39,742 bases of DNA from Haplosporangium gracile (taxonomy: Eukaryota; Mortierellomycota; Mortierellomycetes; Mortierellales; Mortierellaceae): contig JAAAUF010000322.1 in NCBI GenBank assembly GCA_015499985.1, forward strand, positions 1 to 39,742, read 5' to 3'. The notes under the pieces were generated by a model. That model had not been told where the DNA came from, did not search any database, and saw nothing but the letters and a program-made list of their open reading frames with translations. Positions 1 through 11,001 of this stretch are shown piece after piece (within the stretch, counting starts at the first letter, position 1; each line of letters starts with the position of its first letter). The translations under genes and the position numbers were made by a program.

Positions 1-706
1 CTCGACGGGGGGTGACGGTGCTTGTTTCTCGTTCTGGCGTTTTTCTCCGCCAGCTGGACTCTCAGTCCTACCAAAGCACCTGGTTCCGTCTTTCAATATC
101 ACGCGACCACGGACCCAATTACTGATCTCGTTTACATCCCTGCGGGCTACTCCGATGCCAAGATGCTTGTCTATAGTCCCTCAACCAGATTGATCACTTC
201 GCAGTCAATGCCTTCAGGAGAAGAAAATCGGGCTTGGAACGGCTACTCGTTTGTTTAAAGTGAGCTCAGGTGTCCTTTTTTTTTTTTTTTTTGGAGGAAC
301 CGGAGAATCCGCCAGATACATGTACGCATACAAGCTAGCGAGGGCCGTGCCATGGGCTGCCTTGGTAAGATATCAAGAGAATCTCCTTTTGTCTGGAGCC
401 TTCTATTTCTCGTTCTAAATTTACTGGTTGATTTCCATATGTTGTCTCTTTTTTATTTTTTTGCGTTATGGTGCGACAGCAATCGTAGGGGTAAGGAACA
501 ACTTGTCGACGTTTTTTTCAAAGAACGAAAAATAGCCCAGACTACTAGAAATGCGCCACTTCGTTTTCTTAACATAAAGCGGGACGTCCTTCACATTCTT
601 GATGTTCCTTTTTTGACATGGATTAAAGGAAAAGGCGCAGGTGCTTCAGGCAGTCGATCAGGAACGGCTTGCGCCGTCACTGGGGACAGTCTAATCGTTC
701 AAGGCG
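1..706 (+). pseudogene. Kelch membrane-protein copy 1, partial and decayed
   Basis: Remnant of a kelch propeller gene related to the copy at 6069-8222; its 5' end lies outside the window. Positions 22-258 read as a kelch-like segment with VYIPAGY and the paralog motif MPSGE, then NGYSFV and a TAA where copy 3 keeps an aromatic residue (GYTWTW). A run of about 18 T follows, exactly where the paralog has the Phe-Leu-Phe-Gly-Gly blade end, and shifts the frame so that GGTGES is read in another phase. A splice donor at 365 (GTAAGA) matches the first intron of copy 3. The next exon contains VLHILDV, TWIKGKG and ACAVTGDSLIVQGG, matching YILDLP and ACGVSGDNFLVFGG of copy 3, and ends at a GTAAG donor at 707. 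No membrane segment or tail is recognisable after that, so the 3' end appears lost. Homology to copy 3 is seen directly; pseudogene status is inferred from the stop and frameshift. Confidence 0.7.
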
Positions 707-1674
707 GTAAGATTTTCTTTGATCATCCGAAAAAAGACCATCATATGTCAGCGAGCTGCTTGCAATGCTACATCCAAATTAATCGTGGGGAAGGGAGGGC
801 GAGATGCATGATGCCTTGATGGATGCAAATTTCAAATGCGAGAAAGAATTGACCATAAGGTACGTGCAGGAAGACTGTAAAAAAAAATTGAGAGTCGTGG
901 AAAAAAAGAAAAACAGCTTTTCAGCAGACTCATCTTCGGAACAGAAACCGCCCACGAACTGCAACCAAATGACGAGACATGCCCCGATCTGATATCTGCA
1001 CAGTGGACCCATAGAGACTCGACTCTTTTGATATCAATATCCGCCATATCAATTTTGAGAACAAGGTGCAAAGTGGCAGTGCAATTGGTTAATAAGGGAT
1101 GACTTGATTGATCGTCAAACTATGTCAAATCATCGAATGATGCCACATCTTAAAAATGGGTACCAAAAAAGACGCAAAAGGAAAGCAATCAAGCAGAACT
1201 AGCAAAGTCATGGAAGAACAGAGGAAGATGACTTCAAGAACGAGCAAGGCCTCAGAGAGTGGACTTTTTTTTTTTAAAAAAGAGAAACAAGAAATGCAGT
1301 ACACAAGAGGGTCGCTGCAAAACAGAATGTATCGATTGCACGGAAAAGAGAGGTCAAAGCGCCTTTTTTTCGGTTCGGTGTAGCTCTGGGCTCTCTTTGG
1401 GTTATGCTAAGGTTTTTACCATGTTTGTTTCTCCCCTTCTCTTCCCGGCGAGAGACGGTAAGCGAAACACAAAAACACAAACCATGTCAGGACATAACTT
1501 AAAAGGGAAAAATATCAACCCTGACCTTCTTTCACTCCATTTTCACTTTTCTCATCCTCATCTCCCTCCTCTCTTTCTCTCTACTTCCTTTTCGCCGCGC
1601 CCAACACTCCTACAACACCTTTTGCTCGACTCGCCCACTCTGCGCCATTCTTAAAACAACCGATGCATGGATCC
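707..1674. other. Intergenic, no gene recognised
   Basis: This stretch separates kelch copies 1 and 2. It contains A- and T-rich runs, a GCAATTGG motif near 1081 resembling one near the hairpins at 4916 and 9197, and a strongly pyrimidine-rich tract at about 1520-1630 that resembles the leaders before the other genes in the window. The first part probably holds decayed 3' sequence of copy 1, but I cannot align it. Confidence 0.5.
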
Positions 1675-3632
1675 GCTAAACGTCTTTCCTCCCGACCGCT
1701 ACAGTCGTTTGTTTCACCGCTTGGAAGGCGTCCACACAGTCGCCAGGACACTCGATGGCAATCACAACAATCGATGAGAGGTCTTTTTACTTCCAGGGTG
1801 GTGGAGGTACACCACTCAGCACATCCGATTCTTTTTACTCCCTCGACTTGACACACAGCTGGGAGATGGCTAATCCGCCTTGGACGCCTGTTCAAATTGT
1901 CGGGACATATTCAGAGCGACTCGCCGCGCAGGGAAATACTATGGTATACTTACGGAGGCTTTAGATTCTGATAAAACTGGACATCGTGCGTTCCTCTGCT
2001 TTCCTCACACACTTTCACCTCGCTACTGGGACGTTTGAGGATCTGGCTGGCTTAATACCGACCCAGGTATCGTTGAATGCGACTGATGGACTTGCAGGAG
2101 CGGTCGACCCTACGAACCATGTGTACATCCCTGGAGCTTATGCAGGAGGACCATTGATGATGGGCTATGACCTCGTCTCGAGGACGGCGACGACACTGCC
2201 ATTCTCAGCTGTGGTGAGCAAGACGACCGGCCGGAGTGGGTATACGTTTGTTTGGAACGAGATCCGGAGACCTTTTTCCCTCTGGGGCAGACAAAGCCCT
2301 TCTGAGTCGTCGTATTTTTCGAGTTCAAGCCTGAGAATGTCATGCCTTGGACTGAGTTGGTATGAAAAATAAAAGGAAGACAAGGTTTACTTTGTCTGTG
2401 GTTTGGAGATGTGTTGTGTTGTGAGAAAAAAAATACTCACCACTAAAGATTTCTCTCTGTGATTTTTTTTTTTTTTTTGCTATAAAGACTAAAGAGCACT
2501 GCGCCTTGGTCACTCTTTGAAAGTTGAGGGACGAAGATGCTGTTATTCGGCGGACACACGTAAAATTTCCCCTTCTTCTCCAAACCCTTTATATCCTGGA
2601 CTTGGAGTCTATGATCTGAAGCCAGGAAATGCTCCCCATTACTACAGGAGGCCGAGCTGAAGTAGCGTGTTCGGTCTCTGGATACAATTTCATCATCTAG
2701 GGTGGTAGGTTATTCAACTAAGTAAGCGTGCACACTACAAGTGGTTGAGCTCATTAATTTTGTATACTGACACCATGACCTTGATCTGTCTTATATCTTT
2801 TGGCTACAAAAATAATTCAGCAGGAGAGAGAGAGTAGCGGGGACGTCATCTCTGGTTTACAATTTTTACTCGAAAATCTTAGGTACCCAGTAATCATTAC
2901 AAATAAAAAGCGGAACCAACAGCGATAGAATTAGAAACCTCAAGAGCAGAAACGGGGGCAGCAACAGAGAAGTCTGGAAGCGGTAACATTGCTATCATTG
3001 GAGATGCAGTTGGCGGTGGGGTTATCGTAGTCGGACTGGTAATTGGTCTGATAATGTGCAGAATACATCGCCATCGGAAACAGCATAGGCAGGCACCAAG
3101 AGGGCCGGAGAGGGATTCATCGCAGGAGGGTATCGACCTCGACGACCACAATCGATTCAACAAAAACCCGTCGTCCTCAGCTCATCGCAGAAGTTTCAGG
3201 ACATGAGTTCATCACCCGACAATCCCGAACATTTCCCATGCACTTCTACTTTAGGGCCAAAACTGATCGAATCATTTTCGACTTTGCCTCGGCTACCGCC
3301 AGCCCCAAATACCGTCGATTATCAGTCGCCGTCGTCTCCAAATACGTCCATGTCAGTTTCTACCAACTATTCACTCCATTCAGCGCCTTCGATCTACTCG
3401 TCTTCGTCGTTCTCTTCCTTATGCCTTGTTTCCACTAGGTCAGGATACCATACCTATCCACTTCAAAATCAACAACAACAGCAGAGTGATTCCTCCCGTC
3501 GAAAAAATCGTCAGGTTGGACGACACGGTCGAAAGAGGTGGCTCGCAGGCGACTAGGATATCGCAACGCAGGCCGCAGGGCCATAGCAATCCAACATGGG
3601 CGAATGAAGAGCGGACCTTGACCATTGTTTAA
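1675..3632 (+). pseudogene. Kelch membrane-protein copy 2, full-length but frameshifted
   Basis: This is a decayed paralog of the gene at 6069. Frame pieces occur in the expected order. MAITTIDERSFYFQGGG (from 1755) matches the first blade of copy 3 (VTINEDKFIIQGG), followed by SLDLTHSW and NPPWTP. A stop at 1962-1964 and a phase change interrupt the next blade, then TGTFEDLAGLIPTQVSLNAT and GRSGYTFVW follow. Further frameshifts occur near 2270-2330. A donor at 2360 (GTATGA) sits at the same place as the first intron of copy 3. After it come GTKMLLFGG, a YILDLES piece and ACSVSGYNFII. Around 2980-3060 a single membrane helix is still readable (AIIGDAVGGGVIVVGLVIG) followed by a basic, His-rich stretch. 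The stop after Phe-Arg-Thr (3202-3204) lies at the same place as a stop in copy 3; beyond it is a Ser/Pro-rich low-complexity reading frame in a different phase to about 3632. At least four breaks make this a pseudogene. The N-terminal signal peptide is not recognisable, so the start is approximate. Confidence 0.75.
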
Positions 3633-5870
3633 CAGATGGAGGTGCTTCATGAACAAGCCTTATCTCTGAATTTTGAAATGAGCAGACTACAGGCTAGTCT
3701 GAATTTTTAGTTGTACGGCATTTTTTATGTATTTTTACTAGTAAATAATTTTTCACAGGACGGGCTGGAAAATATGATGTGTGTGGAGATGTTGATATTG
3801 AGCTGGTTGTATTATGACATGGAGGTAAAGACATGACGATAGGTCTGAACAAAGTTTTTTTTTTACTCCCTTTTTTTAAAACTTTAGTCATTCTTTTTCC
3901 ATTGCGGCGAGTGAACTAAGAAAGCAAGTCCCTTAAGCCATATTTCTGAGCAATCACAAGCACTTGTTTTTTTAACCTTCCTTACATTTATCGTCTGGAA
4001 AAAAAGAAGAAAAGCGCGATGGCTTGTCGGGATGGTCGCTGTACACTTCCTGTTCCTGGCACGGACGTATGACGAAACTGGAAAAAGCAAAATGGCGCAG
4101 AGGTCACGAGCAAAATTGCCATCCAAGAGTAAAAAAGTGAACAGTTGCCGCATCCTAGGGAGCGAGTGCGGGGGTAGGGCGACAGGGAAAAGAACGCGTG
4201 GTGCTGTTTTGAGGAAGGAGCTGTTGTTTATACAAGAACCAAGAAGGACGGTGAGGATATCCAGGCACAGCGCGGGCGTTATTGACTGAAAAATGGCAGC
4301 AGAAACTCAAGCAGGCCATTCTTCTCTTTTCCTGTCTTTTTTTCTCTATTTTTTCACTCTCTCCCTCGACCTCTTCAGGCTTTGGCAAAATGTATTTTGC
4401 GTGGGCTCTTTTTTTTATACCCTTCTTGGATCGGATTCAACACCTTACCAGGGGAAGGCATACCATCCTAATTTCCACATGAAAAAGGGAATCTAAACAA
4501 ATGAGAGATGGATTGATGGAGGGGAAAATCCATACGAAGCAAAATAATAAAGGTTTGAGCAAGGGAGCCCCTCTCAGTCTGCAATGCACAGGAAATCTGA
4601 TCCGTCTTAATTTTCTTTTTTTCGGTCGACTTTGGAAAAGAAAACAAGGTGCGAGGAGGGAGGAGGTAATTTCTATGTGCATAATGAACCAGGTCCCTTT
4701 CTACCCCGCATTGGCGCTGACCCTTGCTTTTTTGCTTTAATTTTTCTTTTTTTGTTTCGTAGAATTATTAATCCTCCCCCTCTGTCTGCTAACTGTCGTT
4801 GTGTTTCGCGCCTCCTTTTTTTGTGAGAATGCCGATCGCCCTCCTCACCCTCCCCTTGACATTCTTTATTTTTCCGAGACTGATAAACATTTTTCGACCA
4901 ATTAGGTCAACCCGCCTCGGTATGCTGTCATACCGAGCATCGGAAGCAATTGACAAATGACTTTAACCTAATTGATACTTGATACTTTGACCGCGGTGGT
5001 TGCTTCCACTTTTCTTTCCCCCCCCCTTTTCTGTTTTGCAAATTGAATGGAAAAAAATATGTTGCGCATGCCGAGAAACGCCTGCCAAATGACCAAGATG
5101 CATGAATGGACAACGGTAAATCCTAAATGGTTAGTTCTGCGAGTAATTTCCTCTTTTTTCAGCAAATTGCAATATTCATCCGTGTTAGTCGTGATCTTTT
5201 TCTTGTTTTTTAGCCCATTTGGGTTTTCTGCCTGCGCCATTCTTTTTTGTGCTCTGGCCCTGACAAATCGCACCCCACCGCCTCCCCACTCTCCTCTTAT
5301 CCTTCTCGGAGCCTTCTTCGTTCCCCGCTCCTCCGACCTTCCTTGTGTACTTTCCCCTCAAACCTCCTCTAACATCGTCGCTTGTGAAGATTTCATGTGC
5401 TACGCAAAAACGAAAACGAAATTATTGGTCAGAATCATTTTGAATTATCGCAGTTAGGAGGGGGTTTTTTTCTCTTTTCCCTTCTCACTCACTTTTGCGC
5501 CACCTTTGCCACGCTCGCCAACAAGAGATGAGAAGTTGAGGCAGACAAAGCGGGATTGCGAACATTATTGTCGGCATCTTGCAGACAAACATTGGTGTTT
5601 TGTCCTTTGAGATTGTTTTCTTTTTTTCTTTTTTGCATGGATTCTTCTTTTCTTTCTCTCTCGTCGGTCCTTATTATTCCACTGGTCCCTCGTCTTTGTT
5701 CATCACTCTTCCTTCTTTCCTTTCTCGTCTTTTTGGATGGTCCGGTGTACCTGACTAAGAGCACGTATACCGTCGTCGGAAGAGTACTCTACCCCTTCTT
5801 CTTGAATGCGCTCCTATTCAAGGCGAATCAAGTAAAATCGACAGAAATGATATTATACTAAGCGCAAGTT
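3633..5870. other. Intergenic between kelch copies 2 and 3, no gene recognised
   Basis: About 2.2 kb of A/T-rich DNA with many poly-T and poly-A runs. Short open frames on both strands lack homologous partners in the window, recognisable motifs or convincing splice sites. The one structured element is a nested inverted repeat at 4899-4974, listed separately. From about 5270 to 5760 the plus strand is rich in C and T without being a readable gene. Confidence 0.5.
4899..4974. repeat. Nested inverted repeat with a perfect 9-bp hairpin
   Basis: An inner stem CTCGGTATG (4916-4924) and CATACCGAG (4929-4937) closes a CTGT loop. An outer inverted pair CAATTAGGT (4899-4907) and ACCTAATTG (4966-4974) encloses it. 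The sequence AAGCAATTG follows the inner hairpin. A related hairpin with different stem bases but the same arrangement lies at 9197-9212. It could be a foldback mobile element, a recombination scar or a regulatory site; the sequence alone does not decide. Confidence 0.6.
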
Positions 5871-5871
5871 G

Positions 5872-5897
5872 GGCGAAGACTAAATTATGGTATAAAA
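5872..5897 (+). promoter_or_regulatory. Candidate promoter of kelch copy 3: GGCGAAGAC box and TATA
   Basis: TATAAAA at 5891-5897 lies about 170 bases before the ATG at 6069, followed by a long pyrimidine-rich leader (about 5918-6060) with CACA stretches typical of fungal 5' leaders. Just upstream, GGCGAAGAC (5872-5880) followed by ATTATGG recurs as GGCGAAGACCG and ATTATGG at 23553, before the fragment of monooxygenase copy 5. Promoter function is inferred from position and composition. Confidence 0.45.
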
Positions 5898-6068
5898 GCA
5901 AAGGCGCCGTCACTCGCTCCCCCTCTTTATCCCATTCCCTTTTTTTTCTTCTTTCCTCCCCTTCCCTCCATACACACGCACATACATATCACAAACACCC
6001 CATACACATTTCTGATTTCAACGACCCCTCACTTTCCCCTCACCTTCCCCTCACTTTGCAGTCTAGAT

Positions 6069-8222
6069 ATGGCTCCCCTCATGACCCTATCTGCTCGCAA
6101 GCAGCTCTCTCCTTCTCTTCAGAATGCCATCTGGCTCTGGGCAACCCTCAATTTCCTCTCCATTCTTTTTATCCTCCCTATTCCCGTTGTCACCGCCCTA
6201 AACCCCATCTCCGTCTACGGTGTGGCCTACGTCACCATTAACGAGGATAAATTCATCATCCAAGGCGGTATCGACTACCAAAACCCCACTCTCGCCCCCA
6301 ATGTCCCTCAATTCATGGTCCTTGACCTCACCCTCCCTACATGGGACACCATCAACCCGCCTTGGAGTTACGTCCCCATCGCTGTCCCTCTCCCTGCAAA
6401 TCTGACGACCTCCTTTCACTCCATGTCGGTCTCGTCTGACCGCAATAGTCTTATGATTTGGGATTCGGCCTCGCCTGGATCGCTCACCAGCTTTGATGTG
6501 TTCAAGGAGGCCTGGCCTGGACTCCTCTTGCTGTACCCGTAGAGCTCCAGATATCGTTGAAAGAGCTCAAGGCTGCCACAAACCCTTTGACGGGGAAGGT
6601 TTATATTCCTTTGGGTGACCGAGGCACCAACATGTTGGTCTGGGATCCGGCTCGTCCTAATTCTGGAGTCGGTGCCACCGTGGTAGGAGCGATGCCCTCA
6701 GGAGAAGTACCGGATGCCGCAGCGCCTTCGGGAGCAGGTACTGTTAGCTACGAACTGATGCCTGTTGCAGTCGGACAGGGTAGTACTGGATACACCTGGA
6801 CGTGGTGCTCTTCCCGCAAGACCTTTATTCTGTTTGGTGGAAAACCGGGCGCTGACCCAACAGTCCCTTATTTGCATGAGTTCCAGCCGAAAACAAGCAC
6901 ATGGACCGCAATGGTAAGTTAAAAATGCGAGGGAAAGTATGTTGTTAATTGCTTGGTGGCGAATATTGTATTTTTATCATGTTTGTTGTATTAAAGTCTT
7001 ATCTTTCATTGCCTCTGCTACATATTTGTCTGTGGTACATTAGAACACGACGGGAACAGTGCCCCCTCGCTTGATGGGTAGTTGCATGGAGCCTGGTAAA
7101 GAGTATAAGCAGGAGAAAGAGATATCACCTATTTGCTTCTTTGAGCTCATCCAGTCTCCACAACTAAACCCTCCCCTCGCTCCTTCTCATGTCTCTCTCT
7201 TTTTTTTAGCCTACAAGGGCACCAAGATGATCCTTTTTGGGGGGTTGGGTGTTGATTCGGTCACCACTGGATCTATCTACATCCTTGATCTTCCCACTAT
7301 GATTTGGTCCAAAGGCCCAGTCCTTGATGCCCTGCAGAATCGGTCCCATATGGCATGCGGTGTTTCAGGAGATAACTTTTTGGTCTTTGGAGGTATGATT
7401 ACGCTCATATTCTTTCTGTCTATATCACAAGTATCCTACATTTGTCATTTTGTTTCACCCAATTACTACTACTGTTATTAACTCTCGCTCTCTTATCTTG
7501 GTCATTTTTTTCATACAGGCATTCGACGCACGGATCCAGCCAACATTTTCAAGGTCGATCCGATTCCTTTGATCTACAACATCTACTCTAAACTGTGGGT
7601 CCCCCGTTTCGAACGAGGATCGCATTACATTGCACCGTCCTCCGCCACGCCTACCCCAACAAAGCCAACCCAACCGATTGAGACATCACCGAAACCATCC
7701 ACCTCCTCTGGATCTAACGGCAATATGATTGCGGGCATCGTGTCAGCCGTCCTTGTTTTCATTGCTATCACTGTCATTGGCTTCCTCTACCTCAAGCGTC
7801 GTCGACAGCGTCAGGTGAAGCAGGATGAAGAGGGTCAACAAGGTTTCAAGACATAACTCGACCAGTCTCCTCGTCATAGCCCTGCCTCGCACCAGCCCAG
7901 AACTAGCCTCGGTTCGGACCAGCATGGTGGTGTCGGTCCCGCCCATAACGCACCAGTAAAATATCCTAATAATTCGAGTACACCCGAACTTCCTGTGTCC
8001 AACTCTCAGCAAGTCGCCGAGCCTCCTAGCCTCAAACCGGAGGAGAGCTCAAACCGCTGTGGCGCACAGAGCAACGGTCCACAACTTGGAGGGGCACATA
8101 ACTGGGATGCTGGTCTTGCCAGTTCTACAGAAGGTCAGCCGGAAGAACAAGGGTCAGGAACAGGAAGAGATGGTACATTCAAGGTGGAGTTGGCGGATGT
8201 GCTGAATAGGAGGAGGAAATGA
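6069..8222 (+). pseudogene. Kelch-repeat type I membrane protein, copy 3, with a 5-bp frameshift and an internal stop
   Basis: This is the best preserved of the three kelch copies. The N-terminus (MAPLMTLSARKQ... WLWATLNFLSILFILPIPVVTA) is a signal peptide. Blades follow with FIIQGG, FILFGG, MILFGG and NFLVFGG. After a Thr/Pro/Ser stalk comes one membrane helix (MIAGIVSAVLVFIAITVIGF) and a basic stop-transfer KRRRQRQ. The family is a galactose-oxidase-like kelch propeller displayed outside the membrane; its ligand is unknown. Exons: 6069-6913, 7044-7095, 7210-7392 and 7519-7856 or beyond, with GT-AG introns keeping frame. A direct duplication CCTGG/CCTGG at 6511-6520 shifts the frame to a TAG at 6540; without the extra five bases the exons form a 470-aa protein ending at TAA 7854-7856. 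Reading continues open in the same frame for 121 more codons to TGA at 8220-8222, with an AATAAA 61 bases later and none between the two stops. It may be a young pseudogene, a null allele or an assembly error. Confidence 0.75.
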
Positions 8223-8282
8223 TGACATTTTCTTTTGACGAGACGATAACAACCTAGGGAAAAAATCCAAAAAAATTATGAA

Positions 8283-8288
8283 AATAAA
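8283..8288 (+). terminator. Polyadenylation signal AATAAA after kelch copy 3
   Basis: AATAAA lies 61 bases after the TGA at 8220-8222 and about 425 bases after the TAA at 7854. No AATAAA occurs between the two stops, so the transcript probably includes the downstream open frame. Confidence 0.45.
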
Positions 8289-8709
8289 AAAGCAAGCTGG
8301 AATGAGCCTACTGCTGCTTTTTAGTGAAAAAAAACAAGGATGGAATATTGGTTGATCGTTTTTTGGGTGCGTTCGTCAATTTGGCTGGCGAGGAAAAGAT
8401 AGATGCCATTGGTACAGGGAGAAGGAAAAGGGAGAAAGAAGAAGGAGAAGGACGAAGGAGAAGGAAGAAGGCGAAGGAGGAGAGAGAAGATTAATGTCAT
8501 TGGCTGAGAATAAAGAGGAGGGAAGAGTGGGGGGAGAGGGATGGATGAAAAAGCCCATATTGTGCAATACGATTGTAAACGATTACTTGAGTATGGTGCT
8601 CTCCCTCAAACAATATAATCCTCTTGACAACGAGAAAGAAAATGTGAATGTATGTTGACTGCTGGTTGGGAGCTGGTAGTTGGTGTGCGTTGTTTATTGA
8701 TTGTTAATA

Positions 8710-8775
8710 TGTTGGTTGTTGATTGTTTATGTGTTGGTTGTTGATTGTTTATGTGTTGGTTGTTGATTGCTTATG
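8710..8775. repeat. Tandem repeat, three 22-bp units
   Basis: TGTTGGTTGTTGATTG followed by TTTATG repeats at 8710, 8732 and 8754; the third unit has one change (GCTTATG). A degenerate continuation with TTTTGGTTATTGG follows. Confidence 0.85.
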
Positions 8776-8947
8776 TTTTGGTTATTGGTTGCTGGTTGGC
8801 GACGGGCGAGCGTGGTTTGGGTGGCTGTCGGAGAAAGGTTGCCTGCCAATTTTTGAATTGGGTCATCGTCCCTTGCACTGGCCGCTCTCTGTTTCTGTGA
8901 GTAACAAAATTCTTATTTTGCCATCGTTCGTCCTTTCATTTTCCTCA

Positions 8948-8980
8948 TTGTCCGTTTTGTCCGTTTTGTCCGTTTTGTCC
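8948..8980. repeat. Tandem repeat, 9-bp unit TTGTCCGTT
   Basis: Three complete copies of TTGTCCGTT and a partial fourth lie in direct succession in non-coding DNA. Confidence 0.85.
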
Positions 8981-9196
8981 TTTATCCTCGACAAACAAAA
9001 AAATAAATCTCTTGTCATGCTATGAGCAAATCAACGCCGCCAGAGTGAAACTATTGTTCCTCCCTCCCTCTCTGTCTGTTCATCTCACCAGCCTTGACCA
9101 CCATTTTATCTTTTCTTTTCTCTTTCTCTCTTTTTTTTCAAATTTTATTCTCCAACCGAAACGAAAAATAATTTCGATCAACAGCCACATCACACC

Positions 9197-9212
9197 GGAA
9201 TGCTGACATTCC
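9197..9212. repeat. Small hairpin related to the one at 4916-4937
   Basis: GGAATG (9197-9202), loop CTGA, then CATTCC (9207-9212), followed by AAGCAATTG. CAATTAGGTCA occurs 34 bases further on. The stem differs from the 4916 hairpin (GGTATG/CATACC) by a paired change that keeps base pairing. Confidence 0.55.
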
Positions 9213-10146
9213 AAGCAATTGGTAAAAGACTAGCAATTATCAAAACAATTAGGTCATCAACCTCTGCGTTTTTTTTTTATCCGTCCTAACAAAAAGAAAA
9301 CAAACGACCACCTGCTGTAGCCAGGAGACATGTGAGGGTATGTGTACAATGATCGGTTTTTTTTCCTCGTCTTTAACAATTTCTCTTGTGCGACATTGCA
9401 ATTTCTTTTTTTCAATTGACCTTTTCATCCTTTTGGGATTGCGCATTTTACTTGTTTTTGCTGTGCTCATTCAGTCACATTTTCTTTCTGCTACTTCCTC
9501 TCTCCCCGCATGCACGCACGCTAACTCTTACTCATCAATTTCCCCAGGGCCTTCTTTACTCTCTTTATTCTTAGAGGCTGGTATCCTTCCTCCCTTTCCC
9601 CAAAAAGAGCCAACCCTGGCGAGGACAGTGAGGAACGAATCGATTGGTGCATACCCCACCAGCAATTGGGCGTCGTCTTTCTCTAGTAAACATTTAGAGC
9701 ACTAATGTTCATTCATTCCATTGAGTCTTTTGCTGTTCATGATGATTCTCGCAGTTTATTTTCATCGCCATTCTCATTCCCTGCGCACCATCACCTTTCT
9801 CTTCTTCGTTTCATTTTTTTTTCTTCACGTTTTTTTGGACATTCCATAAAGCCAAGCGGGCTCAAGACAAAGTACTTCCACAATCACTGTAGGATACTCA
9901 AACTCTCTGAATGTGATTATGTGACTGTCGAAAAAAGGCGAAGCACCTTTTGGTCGGTTTTTTACCTCGATCATCAACCGTGTTTTTAATTCTCCCCTCC
10001 TTCTTTTCCTTTGTCTCTTTTGCCTCCTCATTCCTCCACTGTCATCCCTTCTTACGTCTGCTCACACACCTTTCCAGTAACGACTCTCTCTACTTTTTTC
10101 CCCTCCTTTTTACTCCTTGCAAGGCAGACAGGGCAACTCTGGGCAC

Positions 10147-11001
10147 CATGTCTACTCGCACAACTCTCGCTCTTCCTCCAGGTACCATCCGGTTTCGTGT
10201 TCCGTTCCGAGCCTTCGACACCCGTACTTATAGCCACTCCGCCATCCGCTGAATCTTTCTCATCTAATGAGCAGTGTGAGCTTTAGATTTTCTATCCCAA
10301 GACTCCTTCGCGGTTTTCAGAACTTTCATGTACCACCACTCTTCGTACCCCCCGATTTACCCCTTACTTCTACTTCTACTTCTCGATCGCCCATACCGTC
10401 GGTCAATTTCTCAGCTCCATCTCAGAGATCTCTGTCCTCGTTTTATGCCAGTGGATACTAGATAACAAAACGATGGTGATGCTCTGTCCAAGTCGACCAG
10501 GAAAACAACAACCAGAGCACAAATCTGCAATCTGACTCGAAGTGTGCCTTCAGAGCCACAGTCACTAAATCAACGGAGCGTCAACTACTGCCAGCAGCCG
10601 CCTCTACCACCGCGACTAGTACTAACAATTTCCATTACCCTCCGCGAGAAAGTGAGCCATCTACTAGCACCTCCACCCGCCGCCACCGAAAAGGACGAAA
10701 TGCTGCCGCTTCTGAATCTTTTGCTGCAACACCCATTTTTTACCATCTTCACGAAAATCCTGCCATTGCTGCAGGCACAGATCTGGTGCCACCCTTATTG
10801 TCACTCCTACGAAAAATACGCTCACAGCCATCCGTCATCAACGCAAGGAGGACACGAACTTGCCTGCCCAAATAGTCGTAACCCTCAGAATGCCAGAGGT
10901 GTCGAAGCCAGAAAAGCTACATTTGGTGATGAGACTCTAAAGTTTGGACATGCAGAGCTTGAGCGACGAAGGACACTGGGATGAGTTGAAGTTCCAAAAG
11001 T
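10147..11001 (+). pseudogene. Decayed coding-like stretch, family not recognised
   Basis: Several adjacent reading frames have protein-like composition but are broken by stops and phase changes. They begin MSTRTTLALPPGT at 10147. A Ser/Thr/Pro-rich piece runs around 10270-10461. A piece in another frame includes NNFHYPPRES and PIFYHLHENPAI, and a last piece reads VVTLRMPEVSKPEKLHLVM, a stop, then SLDMQSLSDEGHWDELKFQK ending in TAG near 11001. I see no kelch blade, FAD motif or membrane helix, so it is unlikely to be a copy of either neighbouring family. It may be the relic of another gene; a non-coding origin cannot be excluded. Confidence 0.3.

Larger units (their letters stand above)
8289..10100. 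other. Intergenic, repeats only
   Basis: No gene is recognisable. The stretch holds a purine-rich tract at about 8400-8540, two tandem repeats (8710-8775 and 8948-8980), a small hairpin at 9197-9212, and C/T-rich DNA from about 9060 to 10100 resembling a promoter or leader region. Short open frames here show no motifs. Confidence 0.5.

Noticed and set aside
5047..5457. 136-codon open frame on the plus strand
   Set aside because: It has low-complexity Phe/Leu/Ser content from T- and C-rich DNA, no motifs and no paralog in the window.
6540..6556. A short intron to explain the frame change in kelch copy 3
   Set aside because: No usable GT-AG pair brackets the change, while removing one CCTGG unit restores the frame exactly.
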